Shown one piece after another: positions 7,687 through 14,243 of a DNA stretch of 24,962 nt (its first letter is position 1; each line of letters begins with the position of its first letter). The notes under the pieces were generated by a model. That model saw only the letters and a list, made by a program, of their open reading frames with translations. It was not told the DNA's origin and did no database searches. Location: positions 1-24,962 of the IMG/VR virus record IMGVR_UViG_3300020139_000039, one strand, 5' to 3'. Both the position numbers and the translations under genes were made by a program. This DNA comes from a virus.

Positions 7687-10525
7687 TGACACCTCCTCTT
7701 AATTCTCTCAAACCTTTGAGATCTGAGAGCGCAAGTCTCTCTAATGGAGAGAGTTGTCGTGATGACTGGGTGTAGACCATTTGTAAGAAGAACTTCCTGA
7801 AGTTCTCAAAGCATAGGCTCAAGAGCAATCTATGATGTGGGAGTGAAGAGATGCTCTCTAAAAGGACTTCTGTCTGAGAATCTATAGGAGAATCGGTAAA
7901 CCTAAGAGGGTGTCCCGTAGAAGGATTCCTCATTCTCTCGCTCCACAGTACCTCTCCATGAATACCCAATAGTACATGGTAGTTATCATATATCTTCTCC
8001 AACCGCTCTAGAGCCTCCAAAGCTCCTGCAAGTGTAGTCTTGGTGTTCGATCCTAGGATCCTGCTCACAAACAGTAAGTCTGTTGCTAGGTCACTAGCAC
8101 TGACAACGATCTTCAGTACTGGAGTGTTTGCCTTAACCCTAACCTCTTCCCCACTACTCTCTAGCAACCATTTTGTATTAATTGGAATAGTGACTTCGTA
8201 TTCGGTGTCTTCACCCACACGAATGCGTATATCGAACTCTTCACTGACGATACCTTCTCTATCGATAGGTAGCGGAGTGGGTAATACTAGAGTGCAATCT
8301 GTGGTAGTTGTCACAATATCATCATCGCCCACACGAAGAGCGGGGGAGAGGTCTGCAAACTGAGCCTCAGCAGCACCACCTACATGGAATGTTCTCATCA
8401 CCAACTGTAGAGAGACTTCACCAAAAGATTGTGCACTTACGATGCCAGGGAAATCGAACTCATAAGGATAGCATCTCTTACAGAAATCAGATGACTTGCA
8501 AAACAGTGGAGAACGTAGCACAACAGTCTTCCCAATATAAGATGTAATGTTGTCCCTAGTAATTCTCTCGCCTTCCATTGTATATCTGCCTATCCACTTG
8601 CGCTTGTTTTGCGTAGTGATCTCCACAATACGTCCTCGAGTAGTACCACAGTCCTCTAATTGACCCTTCCTTAGATGTTGGAGTGAGAACACTAGTTTCC
8701 GCAGTAAGTAACCTGCTGTTGCTGTATTGAGCGCTTTATCTATTGCGCCCTTTCGATTACCTGCAGAAGATAGTACCATCTCCAATGGGGAGAGTCCTTC
8801 TGTGAGCGAGGATAGGATTGGAGGAGTGATAAGCTTTCCTAAAGTATTCCTCACAAGTCCCTTAAGGCCTACTACTTGCATCCACTGACCTATATTTCCT
8901 CTTGCGCCAGAGTGTATCATCGCTGCAATATTGGAGGATAGTTGGAGAGACTCACGTGTATTCTTCATCTTCTCCCAGAACTCTTTCACTTGAGAAGTTG
9001 ACCATTTCTTCACAGAAGCATAAGACTGCTTCCAATCGGAAGGTGGCACTATCAAGTCTTTCAATGAGATACTGACACATGCAGTGAATGGTAACAGATA
9101 TCTCTGCAAGTTGTATAATCGTTGTGTGAAGTCCTGAGGGGACAACTGGTGAGATAATCCTTCACAAATATCGTATAGTTGGGACTTTCCTAGCACTCTA
9201 TCAATGGGTACACCCAATAGTTCAGATACAACTGCTCTGCCCGCTGTAGTTACTCTTCCATTCCACTTTATCCATGTATGTGGATCCAACATAGGAAGTT
9301 CTTGTTTTGAGCAAGGACGGGGATCGTCAGGACAAGGCTCCTTAGGATCGGATGTCACATACCAAAGAGCGATGACCAAGTCTTGAGTAAAACTATCAAA
9401 AGTTAACGAGCCTGGCTTCAATGGATTGTGAGAGAATGTCATCTTTGAAGCCTCTTCTTGGGCAGCTTTTGTAAGAGGTACATACATAGCCATAGTGTCG
9501 CCATCGAAGTCAGCATTAAAGCCGGTTGTTACCAACATAGGTATTGCTATAGCGTCACTATCTGTTGCGAGTTTTGGCTTGAACGCTCTAATGGAAGGTC
9601 TATGTAGAGTGGGCTGTCTATTGAGCAATATGTAAATTTGTTTGCTTAGTTCTGCTGCCACATGTTCAATTTCTTTCCTCAATTGTAGAGAGACGCTATC
9701 TGGATTCCTTATGAATGCTTCTACTAATTTTTGCGTACTCAGTGGGTCTCTATGTCGTGATAGTTCGTAGATGACTACTGGCTCTAGAGCGGCTACCAAC
9801 ATTCTCGTTGGAATGCGAGCCTCATCTGGATGTAGAGTGGGATCTATAACAATGACAGACCTACCTGTGAAATCATTTCTCTTTCCAAGAATGCTTTGAC
9901 GAATGAGACCCTCTTTCTTGGATAAGAGCTGAATGATATACTTGTAATAGTTCACACATACTCTCAATACGGAGAACTTTGTGAAAGTACTATGTGAGAG
10001 GCTCTCTCTAGCTGCATTCAGAAGGTGCAATAGACTAAGGTAGAAGAAGTTGATCCTATCCATCTCTCTGATGCCATCTCTCTGTGAGATAGGTCTGTAG
10101 AGAGGAGGGATGACTGTAATCCTATCTATGAATAGTGGGAAGGACTCTGCAAACTTTTCAAACTTCTCAGGATGTTGTCTAATGTACTCTTCGATTTGAG
10201 TGTACCGGTTTGCGTCAGCAACTCTTTGAGATACATCTCCCAAAGTACTAGGAATCAAAAACATTACTGCTAGTGGGTTGGGGATAGAGAAGGGCAACTG
10301 AATGTAGCTCACTACGTGCCTTCTCAACAAGGAAGGACCAATCAAGACATTACACTCAGGGCACCTCTGTCCTAGGTAGGTGAATCCTTGGAGCTTTCCA
10401 CACTGACATTGGTAGTCCTTTACTGGACCGAATATGACTTGCGACCAGAGACCTAGAGGGTGGAACTGATCTCCACCAATCCAGATCTCTGTACTCGAAA
10501 CAGGTATCTCAGATACGATAATCAT
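7652..10525 (-). CDS. Phage DNA-directed RNA polymerase beta' subunit, set 1
   Basis: A 957-residue, single-chain RpoC homologue. The N-terminus retains the cellular zinc-binding domain, preceded by FGPVKDY, with Cys40, 42, 55 and 58 at the same spacing as Escherichia coli Cys70/72/85/88. FTGRSVIVIDP (219-229) and LLNRQPTLHRPSIRAF (300-315) follow. The catalytic NADFDGD is at 337-343 (Mg-binding Asp339/341/343). The bridge helix is near 584-612 (SAGNRKGAIDKALNTATAGY). A second zinc site has Cys626, 676, 682 and 685, and the trigger-helix segment VMRTFHVGGAA is at about 709-719. The C-terminal part is much shorter than in bacteria but still ends in a plausible jaw/clamp tail. AAGGAGG precedes the ATG. 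A putative terminator directly upstream suggests its own regulation. Phage jumbo polymerases normally split this subunit; here it is whole. Confidence 0.96.
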   Translation of the reverse strand: MIIVSEIPVSSTEIWIGGDQFHPLGLWSQVIFGPVKDYQCQCGKLQGFTYLGQRCPECNVLIGPSLLRRHVVSYIQLPFSIPNPLAVMFLIPSTLGDVSQRVADANRYTQIEEYIRQHPEKFEKFAESFPLFIDRITVIPPLYRPISQRDGIREMDRINFFYLSLLHLLNAARESLSHSTFTKFSVLRVCVNYYKYIIQLLSKKEGLIRQSILGKRNDFTGRSVIVIDPTLHPDEARIPTRMLVAALEPVVIYELSRHRDPLSTQKLVEAFIRNPDSVSLQLRKEIEHVAAELSKQIYILLNRQPTLHRPSIRAFKPKLATDSDAIAIPMLVTTGFNADFDGDTMAMYVPLTKAAQEEASKMTFSHNPLKPGSLTFDSFTQDLVIALWYVTSDPKEPCPDDPRPCSKQELPMLDPHTWIKWNGRVTTAGRAVVSELLGVPIDRVLGKSQLYDICEGLSHQLSPQDFTQRLYNLQRYLLPFTACVSISLKDLIVPPSDWKQSYASVKKWSTSQVKEFWEKMKNTRESLQLSSNIAAMIHSGARGNIGQWMQVVGLKGLVRNTLGKLITPPILSSLTEGLSPLEMVLSSAGNRKGAIDKALNTATAGYLLRKLVFSLQHLRKGQLEDCGTTRGRIVEITTQNKRKWIGRYTMEGERITRDNITSYIGKTVVLRSPLFCKSSDFCKRCYPYEFDFPGIVSAQSFGEVSLQLVMRTFHVGGAAEAQFADLSPALRVGDDDIVTTTTDCTLVLPTPLPIDREGIVSEEFDIRIRVGEDTEYEVTIPINTKWLLESSGEEVRVKANTPVLKIVVSASDLATDLLFVSRILGSNTKTTLAGALEALERLEKIYDNYHVLLGIHGEVLWSERMRNPSTGHPLRFTDSPIDSQTEVLLESISSLPHHRLLLSLCFENFRKFFLQMVYTQSSRQLSPLERLALSDLKGLRELRGGVNESTAVAETRV

Positions 10526-10541
10526 CCTCTCCTCCTTTTTA

Positions 10542-10552
10542 CTTTTTGTAAG
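10542..10552 (-). promoter_or_regulatory. CTTACAAAAAG, weak copy of the GTAACAAAAA element before beta'-1
   Basis: On the minus strand CTTACAAAAAG lies between the T-tract of the putative terminator and the SD of beta'-1. It differs from TAACAAAAAG by one base. If the element is a phage promoter, this position would restart transcription for the second polymerase pair. Confidence 0.25.
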
Positions 10553-10585
10553 AAAAAAATGCTTCTTAGACTCCGGTGAGTCTAA
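10553..10585 (-). terminator. Probable intrinsic terminator or attenuator before beta'-1
   Basis: TTAGACTC (10566-10573) and GAGTCTAA (10578-10585) form a perfect 8-bp stem with a 4-base loop. Six bases further on, in the minus direction, come seven T residues (plus A7 at 10553-10559). The six-base gap between stem and T-tract makes it weaker than the other terminators. It may reduce read-through from the long operon into the second polymerase pair. Confidence 0.55.
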
Positions 10586-10612
10586 ATCTACAACAAAAGA
10601 GATAAGTGCGAG

Positions 10613-10891
10613 CTATCTTTGCACAACAGAATAGGTAGCTAGCAACTTCTCCACTGTTGTTAGTATAGAGTCATACTCCGCCTTCTTCTTTTCGATCTCA
10701 GATTTTACAGTAGTGAGGGATTTGCGAGCTTCCACCAACCATTGCAAGAGATCCTCTTCTTTCTCAGAACGTAGAAGTGTTCCCTCTCTAATGACTCCTA
10801 TCAGTGGTCTCTGAAACTGTGGAGGTAGTGTTGCTTGTAGAGTCCTCAGTTCTTGTACCAATCTCTTCATCTCTCGAAGATTTACTTTCAT
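10613..10891 (-). CDS. Small coiled-coil protein downstream of the spanins, unknown function
   Basis: A 92-residue, charged helical protein. Residues 1-25 and 45-85 look like coiled coil with many Lys/Glu and regular Leu. No membrane segment, signal peptide or known motif was seen. The start at 10891 is chosen because GGGAGGG lies 5 bases upstream; the frame extends further only without a better site. Its first 104 bases overlap the end of the outer-membrane spanin gene in another frame. It is the last gene of the long operon before the putative terminator. A role in lysis timing is suggested only by position. Confidence 0.65.
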   Translation of the reverse strand: MKVNLREMKRLVQELRTLQATLPPQFQRPLIGVIREGTLLRSEKEEDLLQWLVEARKSLTTVKSEIEKKKAEYDSILTTVEKLLATYSVVQR

Positions 10892-11207
10892 CTTGTCCCT
10901 CCCTTGATAGATGCTCGTAGACAAAATTAAGGATCTGCTCCAAAGTACGAGTGTATTCTTGGAGAGAACTCACATTGACATACAAGTTGACTCCATTCTG
11001 CTTATCCACACAGTACAACTCTCCACACTTCTGCCATAATACTGAGCTCATCTCTGGTGGAGTAGGCTTTGGGGGTAGAGGAACGGTTACATATACATAC
11101 TCAGTTTGGATTATGGGTTCGCACTTTCTGTGATGGCACGAAGAGAGAATTAAGCATATCAAGCAACACATCGTCACCAGACCCAATACTTTCACTTGGT
11201 TGTACAT
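10788..11207 (-). CDS. Outer-membrane spanin (Rz1-like lipoprotein)
   Basis: A 139-residue protein with a short, Cys-rich hydrophobic signal peptide ending in a lipobox, Leu21-Ser-Ser-Cys24, so it is predicted to be lipidated and sorted to the outer membrane. The Pro-rich stretch VTVPLPPKPTPPE follows at about 40-53, as in Rz1 proteins. The C-terminal 35 residues are a Ser/Thr/Glu-rich low-complexity tail. It starts inside the inner-membrane spanin gene in another frame (107-base overlap), the typical overlapping Rz/Rz1 arrangement. GAGGGGG precedes the ATG. Its role is outer-membrane fusion at the last step of lysis, which implies a diderm host. It is longer than classical Rz1, mainly because of the tail. 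Confidence 0.82.
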   Translation of the reverse strand: MYNQVKVLGLVTMCCLICLILSSCHHRKCEPIIQTEYVYVTVPLPPKPTPPEMSSVLWQKCGELYCVDKQNGVNLYVNVSSLQEYTRTLEQILNFVYEHLSREGQDESKSSRDEEIGTRTEDSTSNTTSTVSETTDRSH

Positions 11208-11556
11208 CTTGACCCCCTCGAGTATCAGATTGTGAACACGTTTGAAGAAGTTTCCTCAGTTGAGAAATGTGGGCATCTTTTGATGAGATAATACTTCCGT
11301 ACTGATTGAGGGCGTTTTGGGTAGCTGCTTGTACTTTCTTTAGTGTTTGGTTGCAAGATTGTAAGCTAGCGTTAGAAGACGCCAATTCTGTCTGGACTAT
11401 AGTAATTTGTTTCTCTAACTCAATGACTTGTTTCTCCAAGCGGGAGATCTTTGCATTGTAGTGTGCACGCTGAACATAGATACCTACAAGGAGAGCTAGA
11501 ACCACTACGCCTGCGCCTATTGTCAAATATGACCTTAAACTCGAGAGAGCTAACAT
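11101..11556 (-). CDS. Inner-membrane spanin (Rz-like)
   Basis: A 151-residue protein with an N-terminal signal-anchor helix at about residues 11-28 (LTIGAGVVVLALLVGIYV). A periplasmic coiled coil follows at about 34-110 (RLEKQVIELEKQI), then a flexible hydrophilic tail, the architecture of Rz-type i-spanins. It would pair with the overlapping Rz1-like lipoprotein to bridge the periplasm. AGGAGG sits upstream and the ATG overlaps the end of the phosphoesterase gene by 7 bases. No holin or endolysin gene was recognised nearby, so the lysis genes are not clustered in this window. Confidence 0.85.
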   Translation of the reverse strand: MLALSSLRSYLTIGAGVVVLALLVGIYVQRAHYNAKISRLEKQVIELEKQITIVQTELASSNASLQSCNQTLKKVQAATQNALNQYGSIISSKDAHISQLRKLLQTCSQSDTRGGQDVQPSESIGSGDDVLLDMLNSLFVPSQKVRTHNPN

Positions 11557-12125
11557 TCACCTTTCCTCCTCTTCTTACCCGTACGCAACAAACGCAAGTA
11601 GCCTCCCTTAGCGTACGGTGTTGCATAGGGCGTCAAAGCAGACGCAAAATTGGCCTCATTAGATTGAGACACTCTAACGGCAAGCAGTGTTTCCGCTTTT
11701 TCCTTTGCTAGTGGGGCTTTTACGAGTGCGAACCTAAATGATGTCCCAGATTGTGAGGACACTAATTCAAGTACAATAGCTTTGTCACTCGACTTGACAA
11801 TATTGTATACACCTCTATCTACAATCTCAACTATCCCTTCTCCGTAACCAGACTTAATCTCTCCTTCAAACTTTAACCAAGACACTTCATGTACATCTGT
11901 AGCAATCAACATAATTCGTTTGTTCTTTCCCTTTACAAAATCTGCCCACTTCCTTGTGGTCCACGAAAGAAGGGCACAACCTTTTTGTCCATACTGAACC
12001 TCAAGTCTGAGATCGTAATGTAGTCCTGCACGTACAGCGTCATGTTTATGGATAACATAGCGTTTGGGGCACTCCGATGGTCCCAACAAATAGGGAAAAC
12101 TATTCTTATGTGGAGGTGCTACCAT
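11550..12125 (-). CDS. Stand-alone LigD-type DNA 3'-phosphoesterase
   Basis: A 191-residue protein whose residues about 20-150 match the phosphoesterase (PE) domain of bacterial NHEJ ligase LigD, which trims 3'-phosphates and 3'-ribonucleotides from DNA ends. YVIHKHDAVRAGLHYDLRLE (23-42) corresponds to the signature with two catalytic His and an Asp (here His28, His36, Asp38), with two extra residues between the His. WTTRK, KNKR, then VHEVSWLKFEGEI (third His at 79) and YGEGIVEIVDRG complete the active site. The tail (150-191) is basic and unrelated. No ligase, polymerase domain or Ku is fused to it. The ATG follows the stop of the membrane-protein gene by two bases, with AGGGGG as SD. The family assignment is strong; the in vivo substrate is unknown. 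Confidence 0.87.
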   Translation of the reverse strand: MVAPPHKNSFPYLLGPSECPKRYVIHKHDAVRAGLHYDLRLEVQYGQKGCALLSWTTRKWADFVKGKNKRIMLIATDVHEVSWLKFEGEIKSGYGEGIVEIVDRGVYNIVKSSDKAIVLELVSSQSGTSFRFALVKAPLAKEKAETLLAVRVSQSNEANFASALTPYATPYAKGGYLRLLRTGKKRRKGEC

Positions 12126-12127
12126 AG

Positions 12128-13174
12128 TTAACGCCCCCTTAACGAGAGTATAACTGCCACTCCTAACAGCGATGTTATGACTATAGTGGGTACTTTACCT
12201 ATGTGTGCTCTCACAATAGACCACAGCTCGAAAGCAGAGTCTTTCCACGTAAGGCCTTGCCTGAACTTATGCACAACAAAGATAGCTATCAAACCTAGTC
12301 CACAACCGATTAACAACAACTTCCAAGCAGGTTGCTTAGATAGTTGCGATCTCTCACGCTTACGGAACACTGCATTGAATACTTTCACTACTATGTTCTT
12401 CACCTTCTGGGAAATCCTACCAAATGCTTTCTCTTGGATACAACTCACGAAATACAAATTTTTCGGCAAGCCCCATTCTGTTAGCGCAGATGAACTCTTT
12501 TTCGCAAAGAGTGATCTCACAAGAGGATAAACGAGCACGAACACTACTGAGGCTATAAGTATGAGCAATGCTACTCTAGCTCCTACAGATACGATAGTTG
12601 CTATCGTCGTCTTCCACTTGTGTGCCTCCACTTTGGTGAGAAACTTTCTGTACACCTCATAGTTCTCGATAATATCCTTGACAGACTCGTATCCTAACCC
12701 TGCGAGGTTTCGCTCATCGTCAGCACTAATCACCCCTGCAATAGTCAACGCCGCTATCTGTCTTCTGAAACTTGCGTCATCGGTCGAGGTCTTGAGCACT
12801 GCTTCTAGTGTCTCTCGCTTCCTTCGAAATACTCCGGACAGAAATAGTGATTTAGTCACCTCTAGCACGTCGCTTATTGCGTTCTCATGATCTATTGCCT
12901 TCTTCATCACATATGTATTCACCATGCTACTAAGATTAGCTGCATATTTCCTCAACCTGTTTTCAGCAAACCTCCAAAGTGCAAATAAGGTCACAGCTAA
13001 CAAACCTGCTCCCAGGAGGTACTTTTTCCAATCTTTCTGGATTTCATTCACTATATCGTCCAATTGCTGTACCCAAGTAGCTACCTGTTGATGGGCATCA
13101 CTACCGAAGATGTCTTCATCTTCGATCTGTGTCTCGTCACCTGTAAGTGCTGCCTTTAGTGTATCGGAGTACAT
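12128..13174 (-). CDS. Polytopic membrane protein, unknown function
   Basis: A 348-residue protein with about four predicted transmembrane segments (52-70, 199-219, 285-302, 328-345) and an acidic N-terminus. A soluble, helical domain of about 125 residues lies between helices one and two. That domain contains AGVISADDERNLAGLGYESVKDIIENY (about 146-172 in part), which looks like two short helices with a GLGY turn, reminiscent of a helix-hairpin-helix but not proven. TAAGGAGGT lies 6 bases before the ATG. It lies between the primase-like gene and the phosphoesterase gene, so it may anchor a DNA transaction at the membrane, or it may be a virion or lysis membrane protein. No family recognised. 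Confidence 0.72.
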   Translation of the reverse strand: MYSDTLKAALTGDETQIEDEDIFGSDAHQQVATWVQQLDDIVNEIQKDWKKYLLGAGLLAVTLFALWRFAENRLRKYAANLSSMVNTYVMKKAIDHENAISDVLEVTKSLFLSGVFRRKRETLEAVLKTSTDDASFRRQIAALTIAGVISADDERNLAGLGYESVKDIIENYEVYRKFLTKVEAHKWKTTIATIVSVGARVALLILIASVVFVLVYPLVRSLFAKKSSSALTEWGLPKNLYFVSCIQEKAFGRISQKVKNIVVKVFNAVFRKRERSQLSKQPAWKLLLIGCGLGLIAIFVVHKFRQGLTWKDSAFELWSIVRAHIGKVPTIVITSLLGVAVILSLRGR

Positions 13175-13194
13175 AGTCTACCTCCTTAAACTTG

Positions 13195-13884
13195 TTAGAC
13201 TCTCGTCTTGCCGGAGACTACTTTGGAGGCTCCCCAAGGAGCTTCCGTCCAAGGCAACAACATTCGTGGTAGTGTGTAGTTGGCGAGTATGTGTCCAAAC
13301 TGCATCCGAGTAGGCAAGCTATGGACTTGTTGCTTGATGAGTTCCTCATAAGAAGATCCCAAGAACTGTGTAACCATAACAGGTCTCATCACGAACCTAC
13401 CTGTAGAGTCCACAGAAGGTACTCTACGAATAGGTAAATGTCTGATACTAGAGGTGATATCCAGATGCTCATATGAACGAAATCTCTCGTGTAAGTATTC
13501 TCTCAATACAGTTATCTCATCCTCTTTGATAGGTCCATATGCTATACGACTTACGATATGTACAGAGGTTCCTGTAACTTCTACAAAATACTTGCTATAA
13601 GAGGACAGTTCTTCTTTACAGAACTGTTTCGCTACCGAGATACTCTCGGGTGTATCAAAATCGATTACAGGTTGCCAAACAAAGGAGCTTCTAAGTCCAT
13701 AAAACGGAGATACATGTAACTCTAGCTTTAAGGATACATACTCCTTATACTTTTCTACTATAGATGTAAGAAATGATTTAGCAGACTTCTGGTACACAGG
13801 CATCTCTTTGACATATTTGTAGTACACAATCAGCGAACTAGGTGAACCAAGGGGTGTACTACTCTCGAAGACAACAGTAGCCAT
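13195..13884 (-). CDS. Archaeo-eukaryotic primase (PriS/LigD-Pol)-like protein
   Basis: A 229-residue protein carrying the motif order of AEP-superfamily polymerases. Motif I is PVIDFDT with Asp75 and Asp77. Motif II is TGTSVH at 104-109, ending in the expected His. Motif III is a hydrophobic-Asp site (LDIT, Asp142), followed by RHLPIRRVPSVDSTGRF (148-164), which resembles the R-x-R-x-P-x-S-x-x-x-x-x-G segment after motif III in many primases. Such enzymes make RNA/DNA primers or fill ends. The ATG at 13884 has GGAGG 7 bases upstream; an upstream in-frame GTG is less likely. The 5' end overlaps the preceding gene by 55 bases. A phosphoesterase is encoded two genes downstream, so two LigD activities are carried as separate proteins. 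A more remote fold match remains possible. Confidence 0.6.
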   Translation of the reverse strand: MATVVFESSTPLGSPSSLIVYYKYVKEMPVYQKSAKSFLTSIVEKYKEYVSLKLELHVSPFYGLRSSFVWQPVIDFDTPESISVAKQFCKEELSSYSKYFVEVTGTSVHIVSRIAYGPIKEDEITVLREYLHERFRSYEHLDITSSIRHLPIRRVPSVDSTGRFVMRPVMVTQFLGSSYEELIKQQVHSLPTRMQFGHILANYTLPRMLLPWTEAPWGASKVVSGKTRV

Positions 13885-14210
13885 GGATTCTCCTCCAAAC
13901 ACTTTGTAATCCAGTCAGCGAACTCTGCATCACTCATATAGAGCACCAAACATGCAATTTCTGGATCAATAGGTTTCAGCGTATCTACTAACGCTAACCT
14001 TACAGGGTTGTTATATAACAGGACCCTAAGTGCTTTTATGTAGTAGTCCAGCGGCTTCGATAAAGAGGTAGAGACAGGTGGCTCGAGTGATCCACTACCA
14101 GCGATACGTCCGTAAAGCAAAGACAGAGTTGAAACCACTAAGCTATACAATGTGGATAGAGTACACTCGACGTGAGACTTCTTCATTTGACTCCAGTTAG
14201 AGGGACTCAT
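13830..14210 (-). CDS. Unknown small protein between beta-2 and the primase-like gene
   Basis: A 126-residue, mostly helical protein with hydrophobic stretches near residues 20-33 and 58-75 that are not long enough for confident membrane helices. There is an acidic segment, MSDAEFADWITKCLEENPW, near 92-110. GAGG lies 6 bases upstream of the ATG, and its last 55 bases overlap the primase-like gene. Its place directly before an AEP-like gene is where a primase helper subunit could sit, but there is no sequence evidence for that. No family recognised. Confidence 0.62.
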   Translation of the reverse strand: MSPSNWSQMKKSHVECTLSTLYSLVVSTLSLLYGRIAGSGSLEPPVSTSLSKPLDYYIKALRVLLYNNPVRLALVDTLKPIDPEIACLVLYMSDAEFADWITKCLEENPWLLLSSRVVHPLVHLVR

Positions 14211-14243
14211 GCTCTACCTCACCATTCTCCTTTAGGATTCCCA

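Noticed and set aside
11550-12125. A truncated full-length DNA ligase D
   Set aside because: The frame has its own start and start-adjacent stop of the previous gene, a complete PE domain and a normal stop. No remnant of ligase or polymerase domain is found on either side within the same frame.
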